Assembly: GCA_963585895.1 (NCBI GenBank)
Contig: OY757915.1
Coordinates: 90,166,532-90,230,531 of the forward strand
Direction: 5' to 3'
Source of the DNA: Sepioteuthis lessoniana
Taxonomy: Eukaryota > Mollusca > Cephalopoda > Myopsida > Loliginidae
DNA: 64,000 nucleotides
Of the stretch, positions 1 to 10,913 are shown piece after piece. The notes below the pieces were generated by a model, which saw only the letters and a program-made list of their open reading frames with translations, did no database searches and was not told where the DNA came from. Position numbers and translations under genes: made by a program. How positions within the stretch are numbered: position 1 is the stretch's first letter; every line of letters starts with the position of its first letter.

Positions 1-13
1 ATACTCAAAACAA

Positions 14-41
14 TCAACGTTCTATGAATGTATGTACGTGC

Positions 42-88
<47 letters not shown>

Positions 89-135
89 AAAGGTTAATGA
101 GGGCTGTGAATATATATATATATATATATATATAA
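14..135. repeat. Two (TA)n microsatellites
   Basis: Two uninterrupted TA runs (about 41-82 and 108-134) are separated by a short unique spacer. The open reading frames across them only spell Ile-Tyr repeats and are not genes. Confidence 0.95.
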
Positions 136-360
136 TTTGTATTGTTACCATTTTTAACCCTTTCACTGTTTTGAAAGAACAAACAAACAATTGTTTCCTG
201 TGATACGTTTGAGAGTCACATGTAGCTATCAAACAGCATTTAAAAAAGTTTGAGTTGGTAACTCTAATTTGCCTTTTACGGTGATGTGAAGACATCTATT
301 TTATTTTCAAGTATCTGTATAAATTATTGGCTAAAGAATTCGTATATTGTCTATTTTCAG

Positions 361-501
361 GATTTGACGAGATTTTTTCTTGATTTGGGAATCAAAGAAA
401 AGACAGTATCAGCGTTGTCTCCACTCCTCTTCAAAACTCGTTGTGAGTTCTATCAGCGCATCGAAAGGGAGAAAACTAGAAAACAGCTCATCAATGAGTA
501 A
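361..501 (+). CDS. Possible 3' terminal coding exon, unknown protein
   Basis: A 46-codon open stretch starts directly after a strong splice-acceptor-like sequence (pyrimidine-rich, ending TTTTCAG at 354-360) and ends at a TAA at 499-501. It would start in phase 0. The peptide begins DLTRFFLDLGIKEK and ends REKTRKQLINE. Its mixed composition, amphipathic middle and charged C-terminus are unlike the low-complexity frames around it. AATAAA motifs follow at about 550. I do not recognise the family. The ORF extends upstream of the acceptor to 286, but that part looks intronic. If real, the rest of the gene lies left of the window. It could be a chance ORF. Confidence 0.45.
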   Translation, partial: DLTRFFLDLGIKEKTVSALSPLLFKTRCEFYQRIEREKTRKQLINE

Positions 502-559
502 TTATTGAATTTTCTTTACGTTTGTCAAAGTCTATCTATCTATCTATCATAAATAAATA

Positions 560-838
560 TATATTAGATTTTATATATTTAATAGCATGGAAGTTTGTTT
601 GCGACCTTAGGTTTCATGAAATTTTACAAACAACTGCCTGATGATCGTTGTTTGGAAAACTTCGTGAAACCTAAGCTCACCGGCAAATTTCCATGCTATT
701 GAATATATAAAATCTAATACATATTTATTATTATTATATAATTGCTCTATCACCGATATTGAGCACTCTCCAAATTATATCGCACTTGGTTCGCTACAAA
801 CCCACAAAGCGAATTAGTGAAAACCAACACTGTTACAA

Positions 839-848
<10 letters not shown>
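560..848 (+). mobile_element. Hairpin element with family II hammerhead-like core
   Basis: Inverted arms run from GCATGG at 585-590 to CCATGC at 691-696, forming a roughly 50-bp imperfect hairpin. A tail of about 150 bp follows, containing TTGAGCACTC and a stretch around CACAAACCCACAAAGCG that recurs at 34225-34300 and, inverted, at 48834-48892. The element is bordered by AT-rich sequence on the left and an (ATCT)n run on the right. It is the same family as the hairpins at 21.1, 22.2 and 34.0 kb. No protein is encoded. Confidence 0.75.
634..682 (+). ncRNA. Decayed hammerhead ribozyme-like motif (family II)
   Basis: CTGC precedes the canonical core CTGATGA (638-644). A stem II region follows that can pair CG/CG and GUUU/AAAC, then GAAAC at 666-670. 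Stem III is disrupted (ACC against GCU), and the expected GCAG on the 3' side of stem I is not intact. The opposite arm of the same hairpin still spells the intact stem III sequence (ACC, TAA, GGT, C). This reads as an aged copy of a type I minimal hammerhead, and activity is doubtful. Confidence 0.45.
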
Positions 849-880
<32 letters not shown>

Positions 881-881
881 A
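839..881. repeat. (ATCT)n microsatellite
   Basis: About ten ATCT units end the hairpin element's tail. A shorter run occurs at 531-549. Confidence 0.95.
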
Positions 882-1469
882 ACCGTAATAATGTTTGATT
901 CACTGATTATGAACTGCAGGAAAGGACTTGAAAAAGAGTTGAGTGAAAAAGAGTTTGATCACATGAAGTACATGGATTAACAGAACATTAGAGATAATTC
1001 ATAATACGTAGATACGTTCAATACAGCAAGCGTGTGACCTGCGGTTGTTCTCTTCTGACCCTCTGCCATTCATAATCGATGGACGAGTCGATATTCACCA
1101 GACAAAGTTAGTGAGGGTTTGTCAGTATTGTACACAGTCCTTTCCTTTTTAAAATAAGGATTCTCTTTTGATGATAATTTTTTCTTTTTTGATTCAGTTC
1201 TAAAATTTCCAACCAATTTCTTTTTCTTTTACAAACGGGACGTGTTTGAATATTTATGATTGAAACAGGTAAATAGAAAGCATCGTACAGTTTTTCCATA
1301 GGCAAAATTTGTCGGTTTTCATTTCATTAGCATACCTTGATTTAGATGCTTTTACGTTGCCAATTCAACCTTGCACCATATACATTGTTTAGTCAACGGG
1401 GCTAACAATTTTTTTCCAATTACTCAGCTTTCTTTGCCTACTATTCTTATCTTCAGCGCTGAAAGATTT
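882..1469. other. Unassigned AT-rich sequence
   Basis: No recognisable gene, SINE or LINE segment. The 65-codon minus ORF at 1108-1305 is lysine and asparagine rich, with no domain or splice context that I can support. Confidence 0.5.
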
Positions 1470-2606
1470 TATACGTATTTATCAGTCTCCTCCCCGTTTG
1501 ATTTCTTTTACACCCCCTTAAACGTATTTTTCAGTCTCTTCCCCGTTTGATTTCTTTTACACCCCCTTAAACGTATTTTTCAGTCTCCTCCCCTTTTGTT
1601 TTCTTTTACACTCTCTTAAACGTATTTTTCAGTCTCTTCCTCGTTTGATTTCTTTTACACCCTTTTAAACGTATTTTTCAGTCTCCTCCCCTTTTGTTTT
1701 CTTTTACACCCTTTTAAACGTATTTTTCAGTCTCTTCCTCGTTTGATTTCTTTTACACCCTTTTAAACGTATTTTTAAGTCTCCTCCCCTTTTGTTTTCT
1801 TTTACACTCTCTTAAACGTATTTTTCAGTCTCTTCCTCGTTTGATTTCTTTTACACCCTTTTAAACGTATTTTTCAGTCTCTTCCTCGTTTGATTTCTTT
1901 TACACCCTTTTAAACGTATTTTTCAGTCTCTTCCTCGTTTGATTTCTTTTAAATACTCTTAAACGTATTTTTCAGTCTCTTCCTCGTTTGATTTCTTTTA
2001 AATACTCTTAAACGTATTTTTCAGTCTCTTCCTCGTTTGATTTCTTTTAAATACTCTTAAACGTATTTTTCAGTCTCTTCCTCTTTTAATTTCTTTTACA
2101 CCCTTTTAAACGTATTTTTAAGTCTCCTCCCCTTTTGTTTTCTTTTACACCCTATTAAACGAATTTTTCAGTCTCTTCCTCGTTTGTTTTCTTTTACATC
2201 CTTTTAAACGTATTTTTCAGTCTCTTCCTCGTTTGATTTCTTTTACATCCTTTTAAACGTATTTTTCAGTCTCTTCCGCGTTTGATTTCTTTTACATCCT
2301 TTTAAACGTATTTTTCAGTCTCTTCCTCGTTTGATTTCTTTTACACCCTTTTAAACGTATTTTTCAGTCTCTTCCTTGTTTGATTTCTTTTACATCCTTT
2401 TAAACGTATTTTTAAGTCTCTTCCTCGTTTGATTTCTTTTACACCCTTTTAAACGTATTTTTCAGTCTCTTCCTCGTTTGATTTCTTTTACACCCTCTTT
2501 TACATATTTTTCAGTCTCCTCCCCTTTTGTTTTCTTTTACATCCTCTTAAACCTATTTTTGTGTCTCATCCCCGTTTGATTTCTTTTACACCTTCTTGAA
2601 CGTATC
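1470..2606. repeat. 49-bp minisatellite, about 23 units
   Basis: The unit reads, on plus, roughly AAACGTATTTTTCAG followed by TCTCTTCCTCG and then TTTGATTTCTTTTACACCC. Units are 80-95% alike, and variants (CTCC/CTTC, CGTTTG/CTTTTG, ACACCC/ACATCC/AATACT) recur in blocks, which suggests expansion by unequal exchange. Read on minus, the unit continues the reading sense of the integrase fragment immediately to its right (a DTFK-like segment, then a Lys/Asn/Glu-rich segment). The array therefore probably arose by tandem amplification of a piece of that LTR retrotransposon. Confidence 0.9.
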
Positions 2607-2885
2607 AACAAAACATTCAGCATGACTATTTGACCTTAAGTGATATAGTGGAATGGTTATATATTTAACTGTATAGTATTTGCAAAAAAAAAAAAAAAAA
2701 AAAAAGTGAGTGTTCTTATCCGGCATTATCGTATCTGGAACTCCAAATCTAGAAAACCGTTCACAGGGAAAATTTATAGTTACAGTGAAAGTAAGTTTTC
2801 TACACTTAAATACTGCAGGCATTTTTGAAAAACTTTCAACTACTATCAAATAATAAGAGTCATTCAATGGTGTAAAGTTTATCAA
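2586..2885 (-). mobile_element. LTR retrotransposon integrase fossil
   Basis: The minus strand encodes an integrase-core-like segment: a YYLIVVESFSKMP motif, then FSRFGVPDTI, and a C-terminal block ending in DTFKKV. The spacing and wording match the catalytic-core region of Gypsy-type (possibly BEL-type) integrases. Only this fragment is left, with no LTRs, reverse transcriptase or gag attached. It is broken and clearly old. Its downstream edge merges into the 49-bp minisatellite. Confidence 0.75.
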
Positions 2886-3590
2886 TATTATATCAGGGTT
2901 GATAATTTATAAATGATTCTACACCTAGAGTACAACCTAGTCTATATTGGGCCAATATGAGTAACTTATCATAAGGTATTTCATCCTTGAAATTTTAGAA
3001 TGTTCTTCATGAAACATTTTTAAAATTCTTTTTGTAAAAAAACTGGATTTACCACTTTTTGGAGAAATTCATTCCCAGAGGAAAAATAACTATTGTTTTA
3101 GCAATATCCGGTTCTTTCTTTCTTTCTTTCTTTCTTTCACGTAATTAATCATTTAAAAAATGTAATCTGTATCAAATTGTATCTTAATTTCGTTCAAAGT
3201 CACAGATAGTTTTCTTATGTAACATTATGTTATGATCTTGAATATTAGAAGTTGCACCGTCTTCAAAAACAAGAGGTGACTCTTTTGTATCAGACATGAA
3301 AACCTTTATTTTTGATTGGCTTTGGCTTTAAATAATTCTTTGCTAACAAGAATTCAATTTCATTCCTGGGTCGTTCTCATTAAGCCAAAACAGTATTTCC
3401 AGTATTGTCAACCAAATCTGGCTGTCATATCTAGCTTGCTTCCTAATTCAAGAATACAGGTTGACTTCTCGTTCTTCAGGGTCACAGCTGTATCTTCTCA
3501 ACAATCAATTTATTTGCTGGAAAAACTATAAAAAATTGATTTTCCCCATTAACCCTATCCAGACTGCTAGGAGTAACCATTATAAAGTAA
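2886..3590. other. Unassigned, with a (TTTC)n run
   Basis: Mostly AT-rich sequence without a gene call. A (TTTC)n microsatellite lies at 3112-3138. The left part may be more of the LTR-element fossil but has no readable motif. ORFs at 3316-3724 are not supported as genes and run into a SINE. Confidence 0.4.
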
Positions 3591-3845
3591 AAGTAAAGTT
3601 GGCGATCGTAGTCGAGGGTGACCCGAAGGCTCCCTTTTTGATAGCTACTACACCAAGGGATAGGGGGAGGGCGCTACTCGTTTCCCTGGATTGCTCCACT
3701 TTACCCTTGATCCTTACCTTATAATACGGATTGTTAAGCAAGGTAGCATCAAGTGTCATTTTTTGATTCTTTGGTATGACTCGACCAGAGATTGAACCCA
3801 GGTCTCCCGAGCCACTGGCGAACACTCTAACCAATGACATAAATA
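3591..3845 (-). mobile_element. SINE-1 copy
   Basis: tRNA-derived SINE, near full length. On minus it has a B-box-like GGTTCAATCTC equivalent, the internal phrase CATACCAAAGAATCAAAAAA-like, a GGATCAAGGGTAAAGTGGAG-like block, and the end block GGGTCACCCTCGACTA followed by ACCAACTTTACTT-like sequence. Eight related copies occur in the window. Confidence 0.85.
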
Positions 3846-3934
3846 TCAATGACAAAAAGCTTTATAATTCCAATTTATTATTTAGTATTCATTATACATC
3901 GATTGACGTTTCTTTCTTGATTGCGCGTGATTGA

Positions 3935-4150
3935 TTCCCCTTTAGCGTAATGGCTAAAGTGGTGAACTGTTGTCTCGAAGTAAGCGTGTTCGAATTATAG
4001 TCACGCTGTTATCTTCGCTTTCGGATAAATACCCTTTGGAAAGGTCTCAAACCTGCTATGGGTTAAATAGTATCACTGCTGTTCTTCTACAAGGATGGCT
4101 TTGGCATTAAATAACCCACGAAGGTTGATATACCACTAAACAAAGAATCC
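3935..4150 (+). mobile_element. SINE-2 copy
   Basis: A tRNA-like head (A-box-like TAGCGTAATGGCTAAAG, B-box-like GTTCGAATTAT) is followed by the shared core (AAATACCCTTTGGAAAGG, TATGGGTTAAATAGTA) and the 3' tail GGCTTTGGCATTAAATAACC then GGTTGATATACC and an A/C-rich end. The full consensus is best seen at 49951-50195. Confidence 0.85.
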
Positions 4151-4410
4151 ATGTCTTGTTTATTTGCATTCAGAACAATTATTCATGAAAATCTGCTTTT
4201 TAAAATCAAAAGGCATATTAGATACCTTATGAGTTTGACAAACGCCATTTGTTTGGACATATAATACAAACTGCACTTTGATCATCTATATTAACGATTC
4301 AATATGATATCAGTCATTTTGATGTTAGCTTTAGTACTGAAGCACGCACAGAAATTCGCATGAAACACGTCAACTTTATATATATGTATAAATTATAAAA
4401 GTTATATATA

Positions 4411-4650
4411 CGGTAATCCACAGACAGACTGTTTCGTTGTATCACAACTCTTCAGTATGGCTAGACACGTAGGACGCTTGAAGGTGGGATCGAAACCCGC
4501 CCAACTTTACGTTAGACTTAGTATCAGACCGCTCGGCTAACAAGCGAACCACGTCAGCTGGGGAATTATAAGGCATTAAGTAGTAGCTTTCGTTTGTTTA
4601 TATTTATACCTTACCGGATACCAGAGTGCTCAATTCGTTCGAACAGCTTT
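4411..4650 (-). mobile_element. tRNA-promoter element carrying a hammerhead (family I)
   Basis: Read on minus, the element runs TTGAGCACTCTGG, a spacer, an A-box-like TTAGCCGAGCGG (4529-4540), a B-box-like GGGTTTCGATCCC (4486-4498), and then the ribozyme at 4418-4460, ending in AT-rich DNA. Copies of the same layout are at 34328-34590 and 45014-45178. A Pol III transcript would carry the ribozyme at its 3' end. Confidence 0.8.
4418..4460 (-). ncRNA. Hammerhead ribozyme, type I (family I, copy A)
   Basis: All conserved parts are present in order. Stem I is CCAUA pairing with UGUGG (five pairs, one G-U). The core is CUGAAGA. Stem II is GUUGU pairing with ACAAC around loop GAU. Then come GAAAC, the loop AGUCU, and GUC, which gives a two-pair stem III (A-U, C-G) and C at the cleavage position. 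The minimal stem III is typical of retroelement-borne hammerheads. It sits about 25 nt 3' of the B box. Confidence 0.85.
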
Positions 4651-4715
4651 ATTGACTATATTATAATCATTATTATATATCAAATTTCATATCTATATCG
4701 AATGTATTCCATTTA

Positions 4716-5272
4716 TTATTATTATTTTGCTCTTTGTGAATTTTTCGCATCGGTTTTAATTGGTGTGAATGTTGTGGTCGGAATGATCTCAATTCTTTCT
4801 CTAATTCCCGATTTCTCCAGTCTCCTTCACCAAGCCTTTGTGGACCGTCCCAAGTGCATCAACTATGATTGATATCGCCGTCACTTTCATGTTTCCCAAC
4901 ACTTTTTAAAAAGTCTCTATGGCAAAATCCAAGTATTTTCTGTGGTCCACTGGAACAGCAACACCAGTGGGCAGGTTCTAATTTTTTTTGTAAATTAACA
5001 AGAGGTTTGGTTTTCAAAATGAGAATCATCCAACTGTATCTCAAAGACCCAGAGAATTTTATTGGTCTCATTTTCTTGGAGTGATTTTGCTATGCGCATA
5101 TACCATTTCTCGGTTTGGTTAAATTTATCTCTTGCCCAATTCCCAGTGGATAATCATCCCCACTCAGTCATGTCTAATCTTAAACTCCTTTTGTACCAGT
5201 TTGCTGCATTCACTGATGTAATTAATTGATTCATCTTTATCTCCACGCTACCTAGACTTGCTAATCTGGGAC
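4716..5272 (-). mobile_element. LINE-A 3' end, chain copy 1 (diverged)
   Basis: Minus-strand 3' part of LINE-A. The coding tail can be followed through segments corresponding to KKLWNMKVT and the final LLSLKLQ region in more intact copies. It begins at an ATT-rich tail on the left and ends where the ATT-rich tail of the next copy begins at about 5277. It is the most diverged of the three copies in this chain. Confidence 0.7.
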
Positions 5273-5276
5273 GTAT

Positions 5277-6080
5277 TTATTATTATTTATTATTATTATT
5301 CCTTTGAGAGTTTTTCACAACAGCGTTAGCTGAAGGTTTTTTACAGGAGTTTGAGTATTCAGGCTGATCTTAGCAATGCTGCAGTCTGGATGATCCCTAC
5401 TTGTCCTCTGATTTCTGAGTCTTCCGGTCCCTTTACCAATCCTTTGGGGATTGTTTCAAGTGCCTTGGTGAGGTAACTAGTCTAGGAGAAGGAAAACTCT
5501 GAATTTAAACCAGTTACACTTCGCTTAAAAAATTGACCTTGTGTCATATCCTGCCCAAGCGGAGGGGTTGGGTAAATATGACCGATTACAAGTATCACCG
5601 TCACCTTCATGTTCCATAGTTTCTTCAGTTCTCTAGTAAGGTCCCAATATTTATCCCACTTTTCACCTTCTTTTAATTTTATTCTGTGGTCAGCCGGGAC
5701 GGCTAAGTCCACTATTCGGCAGGTTTTCTTTTTTTGTTGTTGACTCTCACTCGGTCTTGTCGTTTGGTTGAGATTAGGTGATCAGTTTGTGTCTCAAAAT
5801 CCGAGAAAATTTTGTGCTTCTCATTTTCTGGGACAGATTTTGAGTTTTGTATATAACCACTTGTTCTTATGGTCAAATTAAATTTTTTTGCACAACTCCC
5901 TGTGAATTACCTTGCCCACCCAGTCGTGTCTAGTCTTATACTATTTCAGTGCAAATTTGCTACGTTCGCTTAGGATATAATTGATCGTTTCGTCTCAATC
6001 GACCCATGACCTACATTTGCTATTTTGTTGCGTCTTATCTATTTTTGCTTGAACATAGTTGGTCCTTATGGTGTTGTTTT
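5277..6080 (-). mobile_element. LINE-A 3' end, chain copy 2
   Basis: About 800 bp of the LINE-A C-terminal coding region and 3' UTR, starting at an (ATT)n tail (5277-5300). The protein includes DLAVPADHRIKLKEGEKWDK and ELKKLWNMKVTVI, which match the other copies. A SINE-3 fragment interrupts it at 5461-5580. No copy in this chain can make an intact protein. Confidence 0.8.
5461..5580 (+). mobile_element. SINE-3 fragment nested in LINE-A
   Basis: The 3' two-fifths of SINE-3 (AACTAGTCTAGGAGAAGG through CCCAAGCGGAGGGGTTGG). Homologous LINE-A copies are continuous across this point, so the SINE inserted after the LINE. Confidence 0.8.
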
Positions 6081-6811
6081 GCATTATTATTGTAACTTTG
6101 AGAGTTTTTCGCACCAACGTTAGCTGATGGGCTTTTACTGTAGTTTGAGTGACAGCAAGTCTCTTCAAGACTCCAGGACTCTTCTCGGTATTCTGGTCGA
6201 TCTTAGTAATGTAGTTTGGATGGTCTCAGCTTGTCCTCTGATTTCTAAGACTTCCAGTCCCTTTACTAATCCTTTGGGTATTGTTTCGAGCACACTAATT
6301 TCTATTGGTATTACCATTACCTTCATGTTCCATAGTTTTTTTGTTCTCTTGTAAGGTCTAGGTACTTATCTCTTTTCGCTTTTAAAAAATTTAACTCTTT
6401 GGTCTACCGAGACGGCAAAGTCCACTATTCGGCAGGTTTTCTTTTTTCTTTTTTCTTGACTATCACGAGGTCTGGTGGTCTGGCCGAAATTAATTGATCT
6501 ATTTTTTTTCTTAACGTCCCAGAAAAGTTTGTGCGTTTTATTCTCTAGGGCAGATTCTGGGTTGAGTAAATACCCATTTGTCCGTATGGTCAAATTTCAA
6601 TGTCTTGCACAATTCCAAGTGGATCACTTTCCCCACCCAGTCGTATCTAGTCTTATACTTTTTTTAGCGCTAATTTGCGTATTTGCTTATTATATGATTG
6701 ATCGTTTCGTCTGTATCCTCACATAACCTACACTAACTATTTTGTTGCATCTGGTCTATTTTTGCTTTAACGTAGTTTGTCCTTATGGCGTTGTTCGTAC
6801 TTCTGTACCTT

Positions 6812-7560
6812 GATGCACACATGTTAAGATGGCCAATCACGCAAAGATAGTGAAAAAAATTTAGATAATGATTAGCCAAGCAAGTGTTACATAGGGAGAA
6901 GGTCGCCTTCGAAGTAAGATTTTGTTTTGTTGTGGTTCAAGTAATTTCTTTTTGTGTTTTTTTCCAGCTTTGTTGTCCTGGAGAATTATTTCGTAAAATG
7001 TGTGTGTGAGGGGGATGGAGACGGACGTGAAGAAAATTCCAAATGTGGAATTTTGAAAAATATGTAAGGGATGATTGTTGTATATTGGCCTCCGACCCGG
7101 CCGGGCTGTCAAAATAGGAAATGCACCTGTGTAAATAACAGGTGCATCCGACGAGGAATATCAGAATATAACCTTGACCGTGGACGGGTTGAATGAGTGT
7201 GATTTGTGACGCCCACAAGAAGAAGGTGGTCGTTGAACTATTATATAACTCAGTGCACAGAAAGTTCAATCAGTTGGAGGTAAGATGCGGTAGAGAAAAC
7301 CAGCACCCAGCAGAGTGGGCCCCAGGCCCCCGGTTGAGTAACCCAGGAGAATGGGAAAGAAATGCTGTTATGGCCAATAGAGTGGAGGTCAATATGTTGC
7401 AGTCTGTTCCGTTTCCAACTCCCTATCGCACACAACTCTTTCAAATAAAGTGAGAGGTATATTTTTCTTGAGAACTATGTCGCTCATCTTTATTGTGTCG
7501 TCGTTAAGATTCTGCATGCAGATGTATATGTATTATGTGGCTATACAACACTTCTATTTT
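6812..7560. mobile_element. Unidentified insertion inside LINE-A
   Basis: The LINE-A reading is lost between about 6812 and 7560 and resumes on both sides. The insert has a short hairpin (7121-7147, ATGCACCTGT arms), a more GC-rich block (7260-7400) and AATAAA at about 7444. It encodes no recognisable protein. It could be a solo-LTR-type fossil or another nonautonomous element. I did not find convincing terminal repeats or a target duplication. Confidence 0.45.
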
Positions 7561-9499
7561 GAGAGATCCAGCTTCTCTCTTAAGTTTCTCTCTTTCTTAG
7601 CCATGTCCAAGTCTTCTCATGTGAGATTTTGCCTGATTGCGCTTGAAATATCCATACAATTGCTTTTCTTCCAATTTTTTTTTCTAGGGATTGTTGTTCG
7701 GTTTATCCTTGTGTTTTTTGTGTTGTTTGTGGTAGTTGTAAGTGGTCTTACTTTGTTCTTTTTCATGTTGTCTATGAGATGTCATATCGATGTTTCTTCA
7801 ATGCTGTCAGGTCCTCTTTCTCCTACTTTTCTTGACATATACAGCCTCTCCATGACATCTCTGGGATGTAAGGCTTATTGCATCATAATGAATTTACTTG
7901 TTCTCTGGTCCATTTTTTGAAGATACTTTCCTCGTTTACTTTAAGAATGATCCCGACCATCTTACAAGAGGGACAGCCCAGGTACTTATCCCTTAGATCA
8001 AGTTTCTGCTTAATAACTTGGCTTCGATTAGTCTTTTCCTTCTCCTGCGATACTCTTTTTAGATTTTTTCTTTCATCGTTTGTTTGATGGTGTCCGTTTC
8101 CAATATTCCCAAGTACTTGTAATTTTCCTTTTCTCTGAGCGTTCTGATTTTTATTTGATTTCATAGTTCTATTCCTTCTGTCATCAGTAGTTTTTCGCTT
8201 CTCTTCATTAGCATGAAGCATTTTCTATGCCAGATTCCATCCCTATATCCTGACTCTATATCTCCACTGCCTGTATTAAGGTTTCCAATTATTTTCCATT
8301 GTTGACAAACAATTCTATGTCGTTCCTGTACATTAGGTGGTTAATCTTTTCTTGCTATTTATGAAGTTTGCAGTCCCTAGCGCATATCCTAAGTCTGTGA
8401 TCGAGAGATATCATCACTATCACAAATAATAATGGTGATAGCGCATCTCCTTGGGATATACCTTTCTGGATTTTTACCTTAGCTAAACTTTTCCTCCTGC
8501 AGTTAATTTCACTCTCCAGTTTTTCATAGCTTCTTTGATAAATTTTATGACTTTGTCGAAGATCTTGTACATTTTCAGACAATCTACTATCTAGTATTGC
8601 ATTGGCTTTTTTGTTGTCAATCCACGCCACGACTACATTTTTCTGCCATGCTTTGATCTCCTCAAGGATGTCCTGATCAACGTACACTAAATCATCTTTT
8701 CCTCTTGTTACCTCGCGTCATCATTTCTGTTCATCGGGAAACCATCCGCGGCATACAAGCGAGTAATTGATCTCACCTCTAATCTGTGCTTTTAGGATTT
8801 TCAACATCATAGCTAGACACTTTATAAGTCTTTAGCTGCCGGGGATGGTTCCTTTTTGGGTGTCTTTCTGGACCAGTGTTGTCTTACTCTTAATCATCTA
8901 TTCGGGTATATTTGTTTCTTCAAAGCACCTACTTAGTTGAAAAACCAGTCTGTTGTGGATGGACATGAATTTCTTAAACCAGAATCCGCGTATACCATCA
9001 TGGCCTGGCGTTTTCCGATTAGGTACTTTTTTGAGTGATGCTCTGAGCGATCCCAGATGTATGTCCGCCTCAAGACCTTCTTTGAGTTCTTGTAATTCTT
9101 TTCCCATGTGGTTTATCCATTCGATTTTTTTGTTTCCATATTTTACACTAAAATTATTTTGCTTCATTTGCATCCGGTTGTTGGTATGAACACGTGTATT
9201 CTCCACCTTCATGTTGGTTGACTTTTCTTTCATTATTTTGGAAGGTCCTGTTTTATTTGTATTGTTTGACCCGGTATCAGTATCTTTTAAATCTCTCTTC
9301 TTTCGCCAATATCTTTTGATTTATCTCTTCATCGACTGACTTATCTGCCTTTTTTTTTCTTTTTTTTAACCCCAACATATCTGTGTGTTTTTCCTTATTT
9401 AGTTTGTTGTAATTTCTTTACTTGTCCTTCTAGCCTAATTTCCCATCTTGGTTTTGAATTTTTATTCGGGTTCCTTAGGGTCTGCATTTCTTTTTGATT

Positions 9500-9735
9500 T
9501 GCAGATCTGGCCCACTGGGCTGGAACAGACTTCGGCTTGCCCTGTTACCCTGTACGCGGATCAGGTTGGGTGTGTCTTAACTCCAGTGGCAGTCGGTCGA
9601 GGCCTCTTGACATGGATTCTGACAGGGCTCAAGGCATTATGGGAACCATCGGGCATGTGTAGGATACAATTCTCCAACAGCTTCCTACAATTAAAAAGGC
9701 CAGCTGTCATATTCATGCATATGTAGGGCGATCGA
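9500..9735. other. Unexplained GC-richer segment within LINE-A
   Basis: Base composition changes sharply against the AT-rich LINE on both sides. The segment may be a small insertion or an unfamiliar N-terminal stretch of the LINE. The plus-strand frame (9448-9726) gives no recognisable domain. Confidence 0.35.
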
Positions 9736-10669
9736 CAAATACCAATATTTTATCACAAACTAGTTTCGCACTTGCATAAATTAACACATTTAGTTTTGTG
9801 ATGTTGCTCGTTGGAATATTTGGTAATAATTTGTTTATTATTTTGTTTTCTATCTTGACTTTTTTCTAATCTTGGTTCCTGAAGGCTTGTAACGAAGTCT
9901 TCTTTTCAGTCATGATTTTCTTTCTCAATTCTACATTTATTTTGTATTCTTGAGTTAACATTTGTTTTCTGATGCTGTTGTTTGTGGTGTTTCAGTTTTC
10001 AGCATTTTGCACTTCCGTTCGATTTTGAGGTTTTTGTTTTTCAGTATTCAGAGTTTCGATTTAAGAAGGAGAATCTTGTTCATGTTCTTCCGTATTTACT
10101 TTTTCACTTATTTCTAGTATCTCAAGGTCAGAAAATTAACCTTTCTTTAATATCATTCTTGCTTGGTCAGTAAGTTTTTGGCTTGTATCACACCTAGTGG
10201 ATTCTGCCCAAATTTCTCTCATTATTTCTTTATACTTTCTTTGTGTAGGATTGCTCTTCAAATGACAGTGAAGCACACAATTGGGGTAATCTCTCGTCCA
10301 TTTCTTCTGTTAGTATCTTTGAGTTGACTTGTTGCTTTGGTCACTTTTTATATGCATGAAATTAGAACTGCTAAGCTTCGCTGGATGCCTTTGAGTCTTG
10401 GCTATCAATGGAGCACCTGCCGATCATGACACTCTGATTTCTGGTCTGGGTCCCACGTTGAATTAGGTTTGGATTTGTCAATTTTTATGGGTAGTATATT
10501 GTGGCTATACAAGACCCTGAGGCTGATTATTATCTGTGCTCCCGTCACAGATATAACTTGGCAATTTTTATAAGAATCTAAATAATTAAGCGGGTCGCAA
10601 AAATACACACTCAGGTTTAAAATTTACTAAGTAAACATAGTAAATATTCAACAGTCACCTACATTTTTT

Positions 10670-10870
10670 TAAATCTTCCAGGTCCACTCTGACTCTGAGT
10701 TGTAGAACCTGTTTGAGTCCCATCTATGTGTTAAATAGATCTGTTTGCAAATTATGTAAATTTACATTAGAAAGTTGATAATAGATTACAAAATGTGTAA
10801 AATATCTTAAGAAATTGCACAACAATGTTTAGAATTTCCTAACTCATAAAAATAAAATCACCACAGACGA
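10670..10870 (+). repeat. Rep-E fragment (old)
   Basis: Diverged copy of the Rep-E middle: AGGTCCACTCTGACTC, a GTAGAACCTG segment, then CCCATCTATGTGTTAAATAG, followed by eroded internal repeats. Confidence 0.6.
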
Positions 10871-10913
10871 GTTGATATACCGTTAAAATTAATCGATCGT
10901 CCAGTCTATTCTG

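Larger units (their letters stand above)
6083..10370 (-). mobile_element. LINE-A, long degraded copy (non-LTR retrotransposon)
   Basis: Minus-strand element. From its 5' side it contains an N-terminal segment (REIWAESTRCDT, then SDLEILEISEKV), RNSKPRWEIRL-like sequence (about 9440-9480), ADIHLGSLRASLKKVPNRKT with GHDGIRGFWFKKF (8898-9233), and the RT palm. Palm motif A is recognisable as VAWIDNKKA and motif B as QGDALSPLLFVI (8355-8687). Motif C at 8319-8330 reads YRND in place of YMDD, so the RT is dead. A cysteine-rich C-terminal part and the terminal FAVSVDQRVK / LETRGD-type region follow (6083-6600). The order and wording match LINEs usually annotated as R2-like or NeSL-like with a C-terminal endonuclease, but the exact clade is uncertain. 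It is interrupted at about 6812-7560 and 9500-9735 and carries many stops. Confidence 0.85.

Noticed and set aside
1470-2606. CRISPR array
   Set aside because: Units are contiguous with no unique spacers, in eukaryotic-looking DNA; it is a minisatellite.
7450-7920. 156-aa plus ORF with hydrophobic segments
   Set aside because: It is the antisense of LINE-A coding sequence on minus, plus part of the insertion; the hydrophobicity comes from the antisense of Lys/Glu-rich codons.
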